DNA of 64,000 bases from Lophius americanus (lineage: Eukaryota > Chordata > Actinopteri > Lophiiformes > Lophiidae): assembly GCA_037951165.1 (NCBI GenBank), contig JBBDHG010000014.1, forward strand, positions 1,759,501 to 1,823,500, given 5' to 3'. The translations under genes and the position numbers were made by a program. Below are positions 27,801-38,579 of this stretch, in pieces. Each line of letters starts with the position of its first letter. Positions within the stretch are counted from its first letter, which is position 1. A model generated the notes under the pieces. It saw nothing but the letters and a program-made list of their open reading frames with translations, was not told the DNA's origin and did not search any database.

Positions 27801-30800
27801 ATTTCCGTAAACACCATGAAACAGCACTCCCGATATGTCCGCTGGTGCCCCGTGAGCGCCGCTAACTTGTCCATCTTATTGAGGGGGATCTCACGTTCCC
27901 CATGATTACGGATGGGACGACGGGTCTATAGCTTTTCTTCCTCGCTTGACGCTGTCACCCAGCGCGTATCCCCCGTCTACTCCTCTTTAGTTCGCGGGGA
28001 AGCTCGGGCAGCACCGCGGTGCTACGTAGCGCTAACAGCTGATCCCTACTGTAAACAATGGGCGCGTGGCTGAGTACGGAATCCCCGGAGACGGACACGA
28101 ACAAAGTTGAAAAAAGCAGGCAGAACAGCGCAAATAAAGCGGCTCTTCCCTCCATGCCTCGATGGTTGTGTTCAAAAACACACTTAAAAAATATATAAAT
28201 ACAAACAACGAAAGAACCCAAGTAAGTAAGTTTGAAGGAAAATGCTCAAGGATAGCGGGGACTGCTGTAATAGGCGGCCACACACCAGGGGCGCCAGGAA
28301 ACAATGTTATGTAATGTTAGTAAGATTGATAAGACTGAGGAAAGAGAAGATTATCTCCTAGGTTCTGATCCTGTTGGAAAAGAGCTCTTCTCTCTTCCCC
28401 CCCCAACAAACTGAAGTGGAAAGATCCATGCCCCAGCTGGGACACTGGTTTTCTGACAGTGCATGTGTTGCATAACCTCTAGCTTTTCATTCCAGTGCCT
28501 ATTTAAACAGGTAAGAGCAGCCTCTCCGCCCAAAGAGCAGCTCATCTTAAACGAAGCTCAAATAGTGCCTTACCTGGAGACTAGACTAGAGACCGAGCAA
28601 AACTGGACCTCTGAAAAATTAATCGTACCAGTATCATTCCAGTGTTTCAGAAATGTTTCAGTGCAAACATGCTGAGGACATGAGCAAAGATCCTGTGTCA
28701 GTTTTCTCTCCATCTCGCCGATATGAGAGACCAAACAGCAAAGAAAAGGTGGATAAGAGCACAAAACATTTCTGGAAGTGAATCAATCTTATTCACAACT
28801 TTCTCTATATTTCGTTTTGCCATTTAATGACTCACCCACATACCTGAACCCACTCTTTCTCCTAAGATGTCCTAAATCTAACCAGACCACACCTCATTGA
28901 TCGACCCATGCAACACTAATGGGTCGACCAATGCCCATATACATCTCAATGTAATGAGATGACATGCAATACATGTCAAATACAATTTGACATGTTTTTC
29001 TTACCTGGTATGTGTGAAGGATTTCCAGGAAGGCTTTGTAGATGTCGGGCTGACCCTGGAAGCGGTTCTTTATCTTGTTGACATAGTTTATCGCATGGTT
29101 GAACTCCACAGGCTGGTTGTTCTGAAGAGGTGGCCCACTGGATGGTGTGCTGCTCACAGGGGTGTGGGAATGAACCGATGGAGAGCGTGGTGAGGTGTTG
29201 GATGGGATGGATGGGTTGGTCTGGCTAGCCGGTGTATGTACTGGAGACTGAATTGGCTAATGGGATTGAAAAAGAAAAAAAAAAGTCATTGCACACTTAG
29301 AAACCCTTTGGACTTTTCAAAAGTTATAGCAACTAGATGATGGGCAAAATGTTTCGTTATCTTTAATTTTGCACTTTACTTGCCATGTATACTTTCAATA
29401 AAAACTAATTCAGCAGGCACTCGCGCAGAAAAAGAGAACACAATAAAGATCAAAATAACAGTATTTATTTTACCTTGCCATTTTTATTTGGAGCAGGTTG
29501 GGTGGGCATGGGTGGGGTTGTGGTTGCGTTAGTGTGTTGGCCAGCTTGTGACAGATTCTGGTGCTGAGGGTGGCTAGATGGTTGGCTGGATGCACCACTT
29601 GCAGGGATGTTCTGAACAGAAATACCATGAGGGGTGATGTAATGGATTTGACCTGGTGTTGTCACATTGACTAGATCATTGGTTTGAACTTCAATCTTAT
29701 ATCCCGGTGGTAAGAATGTGTTAAAACCCATAATCAGGTCTGGGTGGCCCTTGAAGAGCTGAGACACGCGGTTTATCACTCCAGGGGTGTCTATGCTGTT
29801 GGAATAGAATGAATAAGAGCACGTAAGTACCTGATTAAACAAAAACTGGGTCCACAAATATCCTGCAGAAAATGACATTAAAAATATTATATACTAATTT
29901 TTCTCAGGATGTTGAAAAATAACAGCAATGGATCTAGGATTTACCTCTGCGACTTAAACTCTTTCATGATATCAAGGAAATCATTATAAACTTGTGGCTG
30001 GTTCCCAAACTGCAGCTTCACTTGATCCAGATAAGACAAAGCATCTTCAACCTATAAAAGTGAAAAGTAGTATATTATCGCCAAACAAGAAATCAGACAT
30101 ATATTAAGTCAAAAACTGTAATGACACTATCAAAAAAATCAAATACATTTCATTTGATTTATTGGCGGTCGGTGAAGTACATGTTAACACACTCTGCTCA
30201 TATGGCAGTTTCCCATTTGTGAATGTATCAATTGAGAGGTACCTTAAGTCGCTGGAACTGCTGCTGTCCCTGAGATGAGGTCATCGGTGCAGGTGGATGA
30301 AGGTGACCTTGGACCACTGTTGGGCCCTGGAATTGAACTGCTATGTTGTGTGCGTGGGGACCAACATGGGGAGCTGTATTGTGTCCAAGTCCACTTGTGC
30401 CCTGAGGCATAGTTGGCATCTTTTTTTAAAGGAAGATATTATGATAATTTAAAATCTATAAACCTTAAGGACGTTTGTGTCCTCAGAGAGAATGTTACAT
30501 TACAACTAGACTGGATACAGTATTGTTTAAAAAAAACATACAAAGCAAAGATTCAAAAAGTGGTTAATAAGTATTCAGTTCAGTGTCATATCCCTTGAGA
30601 AGTGCAATTCTATCGATCAGTCGGTCAAACATAAATCGCTACCATTTAATCGGCTCAAAATGAAGAGTTGAGTTTTGAAATTTTCCTTAAAGATAAAGTT
30701 TGTTAAAAAAAAAAAAAAGACTGGTAGTATTACTCTACTGTCTTGTATATCATACTTTGAGAGTAGTGAGCCCATTTGACTGGAATATGAATCCCTGTTT

Positions 30801-30978
30801 GAAAGCCCAACACGACCCATACCTGGTAGCCTTGGGGGAGAGAATATTGGATACCAGTAGATGGCTGCATGTTGTCTGCAGCTGCCTCTGTCAAAGTGAT
30901 GGCTTGAATTGGGGGGCACTGTGACTGCTGGTGCTGAGGCACAAGTATTAGTTCCTGGTCATCAACGCGTCTCTTCAT
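12883..30978 (-). CDS. sin3a: Paired amphipathic helix co-repressor SIN3A (20 coding exons)
   Basis: Nuclear scaffold of the SIN3/HDAC complex; PAH domains bind repressors and the central region binds HDAC1/2. Coding exons, 5' to 3': 30978-30823, 30419-30243, 30051-29945, 29795-29474, 29256-29005, 25346-25194, 23971-23816, 23206-23120, 23009-22891, 22197-21972, 20780-20664, 20453-20215, 20100-19917, 19736-19154, 19027-18858, 18661-18488, 18354-18262, 16839-16745, 13594-13381, 13101-12883. All borders fit GT..AG and phases agree, giving 1280 residues and TAG; human SIN3A has about 1273. The N-terminus is MKRRVDDQE. PAH1 is about 112-185 (VEDALSYLDQVKLQFG), PAH2 about 300-384 (NNQPVEFNHAINYVNKIK), PAH3 about 470-540 (EAYDNFLRCLHIFNQEV). 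The HDAC-interaction region follows (FKNFLGYRES, CKRLGFSYRALPKSYQQPKC), then an acidic stretch (exon 19736-19154) and the conserved C-terminal region. A LINE sits in the 29005-25346 intron. Which teleost sin3a paralogue this is cannot be decided. Confidence 0.97.
13595..16744. other. sin3a intron (3.15 kb)
   Basis: Apart from the hAT-like fragment near 14676, I see AT-rich DNA without recognisable exons. Open frames at 14130-14522 and 15692-16051 are without homology that I can recognise and sit in low-complexity AT-rich sequence. Confidence 0.5.
14676..14880. mobile_element. hAT-like MITE end fragment
   Basis: AAGGGCTGGGCGATATGGCC followed by AT-rich DNA is the typical start of a non-autonomous fish transposon (TAGGGCTGGGCGATATGGCC). 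The opposite end is not found. It lies in a sin3a intron. Confidence 0.5.
17603..17623. repeat. Poly-A tract
   Basis: About 21 consecutive A residues inside a sin3a intron. Confidence 0.9.
20781..21971. other. sin3a intron, no feature recognised
   Basis: AT-rich intron of about 1.2 kb between two conserved exons. No repeat family or exon is recognisable to me. Confidence 0.5.
22340..22560. mobile_element. Tc1-like fragment, family 4
   Basis: GTATTGGTCCCCTTTTGCCG followed by GCAAAACAGCTCTG matches the fish Tc1 family with TGTTGGTCCCCCTTTTGCCGCCAAAACAGC near its end. A longer copy of that family lies at 50057-50450. Located in a sin3a intron. Confidence 0.55.
23972..25193. other. sin3a intron, no feature recognised
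   Basis: AT-rich intron of about 1.2 kb. No mobile element, exon or RNA gene could be supported. Confidence 0.5.
25490..28312 (-). mobile_element. Non-LTR retrotransposon (LINE, L2/CR1/Rex1-like), internally deleted
   Basis: The 3' end at about 25497-25550 shows GGACTAATAAAGGTTTATC-type text and a (TTATC)n tail on the minus strand. Reverse transcriptase text is at 26029-26709: KATGPDGIS, then the motif-A region FFDFTSAFN, then a jump from the motif-B area straight to GQSPLYLLRRLRSF. That internal deletion removes the block with the catalytic (F/Y)xDD. The endonuclease-to-RT linker is at 27118-27540 (GRSDHNLDYLQPVYKP) and the N-terminal text YSRDQLLALRS..PRELKRSRRG near 28000-28110. Frameshifts and stops separate these pieces, so it is dead. 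It lies in the largest sin3a intron, in the host-gene orientation. Confidence 0.88.
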
Positions 30979-31968
30979 TGTATATGCATACTCAAAGGGG
31001 CTAATAAAGACAAGGACAAAAGGGCAGCAATCAATCAGTTGGGTAACAATACATACAGGAACTATACACCTTACTCACTATATTAGAACTTAAAGTTTTA
31101 TGATTTTTTTTCCGAATATCTTTAAAATCAACATTAATGCAAAAGGGGATCTCTTTTGAACTTAAGTACTTTGCAATTGAACAGAACAAGGGATGTTGCC
31201 ACAAATGTCACACAGAACCATTATGTAATGTTAGTGATTATAAGGACAATTTAGAATGACCAAGTCTCAATATTGCATTGTTTGGACTGTGGGAGTGAGC
31301 TACCTTGTACTAAAACATCAAGTTATTTAAAAACTAAAATGAATACAAAACACATAGAAACAGAAACAAATAGGAAGAGACCCAAAATACCCTATGAAAA
31401 AAAAGCTATCATATATAAAATAATACATTGTACAAAATGCAAGACTGTTCCTAAATATAGAATCTGATCATTGTTCAACAGAAACGCAATGTCAACCAGA
31501 TGGGGAGCATCTTTCATGTAACTTGCACAATGCCATGTTCTTGTTCAACCTGTTTAAGATCAATTCAAGTAACTACAAGCATATAGAACCCCCTCATTTT
31601 TGCCATCTTATATTGTATCTAATTTGATCATTTGCTCTCATTTATTTAAAGTTTTGTGTTTGGGTGTGGTACACCAGCTCTCTTCTTTTTGCTTTTGACA
31701 AATTCGAAAAAGGAACTCGCAATTCTGAATTGAGGGCACAAATTATCGAAAATAGATGATTCATAACCAGTACTTATAATACATTTATGGTCAATCAAAA
31801 ACTTCATTATGAGCTCAAAACACTTTAAACTAATATCATTCATTTTTTATGGAAACATGCCATCAGCCATAAAAATAACAATACCACTGACAGCTGAAGT
31901 GAGAATAATATATATATTCTTGATACATTGGGACATGTCATTGGGATATTTATATATAAATAATAATA

Positions 31969-32025
<57 letters not shown>

Positions 32026-33240
32026 GCAATATTTACTTTTACAGAACATCTGAGACTCTCTCTTAATATTACTCTTCGTAAGTAAAGAAAAGTAATTTTT
32101 AGACACTCCCTTGGTACACGCGAATGCAGTTGGTCGGCAGGATAACACATTTGTTCCCCGCTACCATACACCAATGGTCAGGCAACACGGTACCTGTGTG
32201 CACGGCCTCAGATCGCAGAGATCGTGCATTGTTTTTCCAAGTTTACGTTTAAATAATCCTTGCCGAGATGCAAAGCTACTCCGCCAGATAGAAAATAGGT
32301 GGCTTCATCTACAAAAAGCTAACAGTTCGCTGCTATCCGTGATTTAGCAAGCTTGAAAGCGCTATCTCTCGGTCGCTCTGACTCATCCCCTCCCCCTCTC
32401 CGCTTAACACTGAGCCTGTGCCATCCGTGAGTTGACCGCTTTCGCTTGTCTCGTGGCTGACGGTAGCTCAGTTTTTTGACAAGAGGGTTACTTGCCGTTT
32501 AAAGCTAAATAGGAAACAGAATCAATGACTGTTGGTATGTCACGTCTGTCTCGGGTCACTGCTGACCGTCCTCGGTTCTCCGCTTGGGTTACTTCACAAA
32601 ATCCAGATGAGCTAACCGGCATTAACAGTGGGGTATACAAAGATATTGATAGGTAACCCGTAGTGCTTCATCGCACCACACAACGCGACAACATAGCTTT
32701 CTTCTTAGCTCTTTAAATCATAAGCACCGTTACTTAAACAAAGTTACACGCCCTCTAATTCATACCGGTTAAAGCTAAAAAAGGCTAGTACGCTAGCTAA
32801 CCAGCTACATTACCTTATACATAACGGTAACGTGAAGTTATAACCAAAGTTCGAGACAAAAATCACACTGCCACACGAACGACTGTTGACAAGAACATTT
32901 GATTTATAAAATTTGACCCAAACTATCAAGAAACATTAGCCTGGTGTCTCTGCTTAGCAATAGCTTGCGAGCTACCTTCAGTTAATGCTCGCCGCTCTTA
33001 ACATGCTAGCCGTACGTAGAATAGCTTCACTCAGTTGGCACTTGCCGATACTGCTATTCCACTTTATATTTTGTCGTAAGACGAAGTTATACAAAAAATA
33101 TCCAATAATAACAGAAAGGTAGCCACAATTGGATCTTTATCTCGTCTGGTCGGCAAGGTTATATCGCAGCTATATGCTACGTTAGCACAACAACCAACCC
33201 CCGTCAGTGCAGGTCTCGGGCTAAGACTACTTTAACTCAC
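30979..33240. other. sin3a 5' UTR start of exon 2 and intron 1
   Basis: The first coding exon probably extends to 31000, where the minus strand reads TTTATTAG before the exon. The intron then holds AT-rich DNA, a (TA)n tract at 31973-32022 and, from about 32100 to 33240, sequence with more CpG and GCTAGC-type motifs, typical of a promoter-proximal intron. Confidence 0.55.
31973..32022. repeat. (TA)n microsatellite
   Basis: About 25 AT dinucleotides in sin3a intron 1. AT-only tracts of this type extrude hairpins and are hard to assemble. Confidence 0.95.
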
Positions 33241-33560
33241 CTCTCAGGACTGCAACCAGCACCGATTTCAGACACCACTGTAACCGGGTCAACCTGTAAC
33301 CTGTTACTCCTGTATTCAGCCAGCTGTGAAGGAAAAAGTGAAGTTCTAAGTGGTGGCTGCAAATTAAATGTAAGGTTGTGGCTACGTCGCTAACAACACA
33401 GTATGTATGGAGCTGTTCCCTGAACATGGAGGCGTAGCCAATGAGAAGGCGGGTTCGTCTCCTCCCACTGTGAGCTGTGATTGGTTGATGTCACAAATGA
33501 AAACAAATACAATGAAGGCAGTGAGCCAGTCAGTATGGCTGCCTGGTCGTTTTATGCCTA
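32100..33560 (-). promoter_or_regulatory. sin3a: Putative sin3a promoter region
   Basis: CpG-bearing sequence, free of recognisable mobile elements, around the presumed first exon. No TATA box is evident, which fits a housekeeping promoter. The placement is inferred from gene structure. Confidence 0.4.
33241..33430 (-). other. Probable non-coding first exon of sin3a
   Basis: On the minus strand a good donor (CCTGAGAG then GTGAGTT) lies at 33241/33240, in the only CpG-containing stretch upstream of the sin3a start codon. The usual vertebrate SIN3A layout has a non-coding exon 1 followed by an exon holding the ATG. The upstream limit near 33430 is a guess, because no transcript evidence is available. 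Confidence 0.5.
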
Positions 33561-34328
33561 TTGCCAAAGTTCAAGTGCAACACTGACTACTGGTTGACCA
33601 TTTAGCACATCATTTGTGGAGCAGTTGTGGATGAAGAAGTCAGACTTCAGTAAAAGTAGAAATATCATACTTTGAAAATAAACCATTACAAGTAGAAGTC
33701 ATGCCATGAAAACCTTAAGTGTTGTAAGAGTGTAAGGAATATCAGAAAAATGTACTACAAAATCAAAGAACTCTGTGTGCTGTTGAATACCCCCTTTCGA
33801 TGTTTTATCATTATATAGGATGGTTTTAAATTAACATTGCGGCCTCAATATTAATGCTCATGTTGCACCGTAAAGCTGCAGATGTTAATGGTTTAGGTAA
33901 ATTTAATTATTTGATACACATTAAGCCATAACATTAAACAAAACTTGCATTGTACAGTGTAGATCCCCATCTTTTTCCAACCAAAACAGGTTTGGGATGC
34001 ACTGATGTTTTCTGACCCCTTTATTTTCAATAGTAGTACACTTTTTCAGCAATATGAACAACAATAGCCCCCCTGTAGCATAAGAAAACTGTGGTTTGCT
34101 TTCCCTCTTTAGGCATATCACGTTTCTCGACATCAAGGAGCTTTGGCCATCCATAAACCTGTAGCTGGTTCACTAGTTGTCATTCTTTACACCACTTTGG
34201 TACAAACCCATGCAGATCTTCAGCTTCTGACGGCTGGAAGACTGGGTCTTGACTGTTTTTCCAGCATCCAACAAATTAACTTTTGAGGAGAAAATATTCC
34301 CTCAATGCATAATGGTAAATTCACACAG

Positions 34329-34550
34329 TGATGACAGAGGCTGCCATGCACGGGCCCACCGGTTCCTCAGGAGCAGTAACTATTCAGGCCATCATTCACA
34401 TACTGATGGAACAGCCATCAGCCATTGGGAGCGACTTGGGGTTCAGTATATTGCTCATGGACACATCGATACTACAGAAAGGGCCAGGGATCGGACCACC
34501 AACCTTCAGATAAATTGACGACAGCTCTACCTCCTGAGCCACTGTTGCTG
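34329..34550 (-). mobile_element. tRNA-derived SINE
   Basis: Read on the minus strand it begins with a pol III A-box-like GGCTCAGGAGGTAGAGC and a B-box-like GGTCCGATCCC. A body with CTGAACCCCAAGTCGCTCCC and CATCAGTATGTGAATG follows. This is a common fish SINE arrangement (V-SINE-like body). The A/B spacing fits a tRNA-derived head. Confidence 0.65.
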
Positions 34551-34938
34551 ACACTATCTTCTGAGAGGTGCCATTGTATTGAGATGATCAGTGTCATTCT
34601 GACTTCATCTGTCTCTGGTTATACATAATATACAGTACTTAAGCTTAAGCTATAGAATAATATAACCTTTTTATAGTATAAACATCCTGTGACAATGGTA
34701 TATTTCTAAAAATATTTTCATGGGATCAGTGTTTTCAGGTTTTTGATGATGTTCTGACAATGTTCTGCAAGTAAGACAGTGTGCAGGAATGCATTTATTG
34801 CAAGGGTAATAGTTCTGTCAAAGGTTTGTTAAGATGAGTAGATATGCAAGGTTTCAAAGCCATTAACTGATCACCAAAAAAGCCACAGTACAAAACATAG
34901 TCACAGTAAGAAACATAGATAGAGGCATAAATTATATA

Positions 34939-35480
34939 CAGTGCATTTGGAGTATTCAGATCCCTTTATTTAATCTTTTTTTTTTTTACATATTTTGTTG
35001 TAGCTCCATGCTAAATTTATTATTATTTTTTTTAAATGTCCTCATCAATCAACACTACATACCCCATAACAAAGCTGAAACATTATTTTCAAAATTTTAA
35101 CAAAGTTTATAAAGAAAAAAATGAAATACCCCATTGATATATGTGTTCAAACCCTTTACTCTGTAATGAGTAAAAGCACCTTGCCTCCAGTCTTCTTGAG
35201 TGTGGCAACTTTGGACACCTGAATTTGGGAATTTTCTGCCATTCTTCCTTGGTCTCATTAAATCAGAGAATCTTGTTTCCCACTTACGGAGAATCCTTCA
35301 GTTGCTTTTCTGCAAACTCCAAAGTGGGCTTTCCTTTGTCTTTTACTTAGGAGAGGATACTGTTTGTCACTCTTAAGGTTACATCGGTGCATTGATTCTC
35401 TAGAGTTCAGGTAAGTGACCGACGGGTTTTTGGTGAACTCTCCTGTCGATTCTTCTGGGCAACCGGATTTGGAAAAGTCC
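34939..35480 (-). mobile_element. Tc1/mariner remnant, family 2
   Basis: Begins CAGTGCATTTGGAGTATTCA, the terminal text of a common fish Tc1 family (CAGTGCATTCGGAAAGTATTCAGACCC). Internal text such as CATACCCCATAACAAAGCTG and CAGAGAATCTTGTTTCCCAC matches the same family, with a large internal deletion. The transposase would be on the minus strand and is not intact. Confidence 0.8.
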
Positions 35481-35499
35481 TGGTTGTTTCATACCTCTT

Positions 35500-36570
35500 C
35501 CATTGAAGAACTAGATCTACGGTGTGGTCCCAAACAGTAAGGGTATAAATTCCGAATTTTACAAGCAATCCCCATGATTGAACTCCTCAAAATAAATGGG
35601 AAGTTATTTCCAAAGTGATTTTCATAAAAAAGACAAAAAAAAAAACTCCCCAAATTGAGTAAATTATGAACTATTAGATTAAAATGTGGTAAAAATATGA
35701 TATATAAACAATAGAGCTCCTCGAGTAAATTCATATGCACCAAATTTGGACTAAATCAGACCAACGCCCAGTTCTTCCTCGCACTAAGGTTTATGTAGCT
35801 ATAAAGTTTGAAAATGATCCATGAAAGTGATGGAGGTTTGTCTAAAAAACTGTTTTTTGCAAGAATTCTCCCTCTTGTGAGTAAAATGTGAACTTGAAGG
35901 GTACAATATGATATAAACAAGATAGATTTTTCCTAAATTTGAATTATGTGTACCTTAAAGCTGACAAAATCGGACCAATTCTTGAGAATTTATGGCCCAA
36001 AACCTTTTGGCGATAAAAGTCCCCCTATAGTATGTGGAGTAAGAACTATACAAACATTTCCCAAAATCAACCCAGTTCTCTCACATTAAGGTCTATTTAG
36101 TAATACAATTTGAAAAAGGATCCACAATTTTTTTTTAACGGTTTTCGGGGCATTAACTAATGTCCCGAAAACCGTTTTCTCCCTAGTGAGTAAAATATAA
36201 ACTACTAGAGTGAAATATGATATTTAGAAGACGGATCTCCTTGTGTCAATTCATATGTACCAGATTTTGACTACATAGAACCAATGGTAGGGAAGTAATA
36301 TGTGAAAAACTATGTTTTTTATTAAAAAAAAAACTGCCACTATATAATATAATATTAACAACCTATGTAAATCAAAAATGTATACAAGGTAGACTTTCCC
36401 AAAAAACACTCTGTTCTAAGGTCTATATGGGTCTTAAATTCCAATCCAAGAAGATTCATGATATAGGTTTTGATTTATCACGTTAATAAGAAGGATCTCT
36501 GGTGGCGGACTTGGCGGCGATGACGAATCCATAATATACCCAACTTCTCGGGGATATAATTACGGAGGCC
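35500..36570. repeat. Modular AT-rich repeat, copy 1
   Basis: Built of recurring modules about 230-270 bp apart: GTGAGTAAAATATGAACTA-like text, AATTCATATGTACCAAATTTTGAC, AGACCAATxC, TTCCCAAAATCxACCCAGTTCT and AAGGTCTATxTxG. Related text recurs at 43960-44350. No open reading frame or termini were recognised. It is possibly an unclassified DNA transposon or satellite-like repeat. Confidence 0.55.
36137..36176. repeat. 40-nt near-perfect palindrome
   Basis: The left arm AACGGTTTTCGGGGCATTA faces TAATGTCCCGAAAACCGTT across a 2-nt AC centre. Eighteen of nineteen pairs match, and the remaining pair is G-T. It sits inside the modular repeat. Confidence 0.9.
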
Positions 36571-36689
36571 ACATGGGGCCCTTGAAATCAGCGGAATTTA
36601 AAAAAAATAATTTTTATAACCTTCTCAGATCTGTGCCTCAACACAATCTTTGTTCTGGGCTCTATTCCTTCGATCCCCTTGTTTGATTT

Positions 36690-37078
36690 ATGCTCTGGCA
36701 TACATTATCATTGCCTTTACACCAGGCGAGCTGGAGACGGCCATAGAAGGACAACAACCCAGCAGCAGCACTGGTATTTGATCCTCAGTGTGAAGAGGAA
36801 CAGGAGGAGGATTGCCATATCCCTACAGAATGACCACCAGTGGGCTACTGGTGTGATATTTCTGACCAAACTGTCACAAACAAGCTCCTTCAGGGTGGCA
36901 TGAGGACCGTATTTCCTCTAGTCACTAGAGGACATACTAGAGTCTAGTGGGACCTGTGCTCACAGCTCAATACCATTGCAGCTAGATCCGCCAGAAAACA
37001 CCGGAATTGGCAGGCAAACCATTAGTGCCCTGTTCTCTTCAGTGATGAGAGCAGTTTAAGACAAGTTGAAAATCTTGA
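36690..37078 (+). mobile_element. Tc1/mariner remnant, family 3, truncated copy
   Basis: Text such as GGCGAGCTGGAGACGGCCAT, GTTTCTGACCAAACTGTC-like wording and CTAGTGGGACCTGTGCTCAC matches the mid part of the family-3 element at 38580-39745. Only this part of the transposase region is left, and it breaks off just before the AT microsatellite. Confidence 0.75.
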
Positions 37079-37110
37079 TTTTCAACTTGAATGTTTCATT
37101 GATCGAGGTG

Positions 37111-37310
<200 letters not shown>

Positions 37311-37444
37311 CAGCCGGCTCTCTGTTTCAAATGAACTAAAAAGAAGACACCTATTTTTCATTGTATAGTTTTATTTTCCTGTATACATTGCCACTTTGGA
37401 ATACATATTTGAAAATGTGAGCAAAGCGGAGCAGATGAAAAAAG

Positions 37445-37978
37445 GTGTATGTTGTCGTGGGTTTATATGGCTCCATTTTTTTTCTGAAGCAGGAATTTGA
37501 GAAGTTTGCCTTTGCTAGGTGTCACTTTGCATTTATAAACAAAGGATTTTCTTATATATCATACTACATATTATTTTCTGTCAATATCATACAAGAGATA
37601 ATAAATAATCAGAGTAAAATTATAATCAATTTCTTTACCTATATCTGCTTAGCCTATGGAGCAATGCAATGGGCTACAGCCAATCCGTATTCCACCAGAA
37701 AAAATTATAAGCAAAACTATATTCAAATATTTCTATTATATATATTTTTGGATGTAAAATGGTCGCTTGTCTTCTGGCATTGGAACATGAGAAGTAAAAC
37801 AGGCAGAATCCACAAAAATGTTGGGTTTGGATTACAGCAGTGTGGCACCCTTCCTTTAACAACACTCACTCGACATTTTGGACCCGATGACACTTATTGT
37901 TCTCCTTCTTTGTTGATATATAAAGCATCAAGTAAGTCATCTCACTATATTTGTAAATTTAATTTTGGTCCAAAATAG
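37445..37978 (+). other. Unidentified 177-codon open frame
   Basis: Longest open frame in this interval. It is rich in Tyr, Ile, Phe and Lys, with hydrophobic stretches in the first half. The underlying DNA is AT-rich with no clear coding signature, and no family is recognised. Chance is the default explanation. Confidence 0.15.
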
Positions 37979-38579
37979 TAGGTAAGAGAATGGGTGCATT
38001 GCAGTATTTCTTCTGTATATCAAACACCTTAAATGATATCAAATTATTTCTGGATACTGTTCTTTTTGATTTCAATTCTGCAGAATAAATGTTGTGCTAT
38101 TATTGTGATATCTCTACTGTTATAACGGATGAATCAATGTTTGTGTTTTATTTTACTGCTGTAGATATATAAGGTTATCAGAAGGTTATTTATTCCTTGT
38201 GGCGTAGCTAGAACCATGTATTTCCAAAAAGTCAACTTTGGATGAGCCGAGAAATAAACAGACTTATTTTAAACTTTGTAATGATTCTTGTTACAGCTGG
38301 TCTGGAAAGATTTTTAAAAACAATGCTAAAATTATTTGATCCCTTAAGTATCCCAGTACAATATCAAGTCAGTTAAAATTCTTGGATCTGGATCTATTCA
38401 ATTAAGAAGAGTAAGTGATTGTGAATCAGTCAAACCTGCTAGTTACAACTAAAGCGACAGAAGGTGGACAGGAAAGGAAACTGCAAGACCAACCCCCAAA
38501 TAGGGAATGGTTTTGCAGGTGGTGGCCACAGACCATTTATCCCTCTTGCAAAATTATTTTCCTTGTTTTAAAATTTTAC

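Noticed and set aside
28901..28927. TCGACCCAT/ATGGGTCGA inverted repeat next to a sin3a exon
   Set aside because: Arms of only 9 bp, no second copy noticed, no regulatory meaning evident.
31840..32148. Open frames across the (TA)n tract
   Set aside because: Poly Ile-Tyr translation of a dinucleotide repeat; not a gene.
37445..37978. 177-codon open frame as a gene
   Set aside because: Composition follows the AT-rich DNA, with no recognisable family and no regulatory context. Kept only as an unidentified frame.
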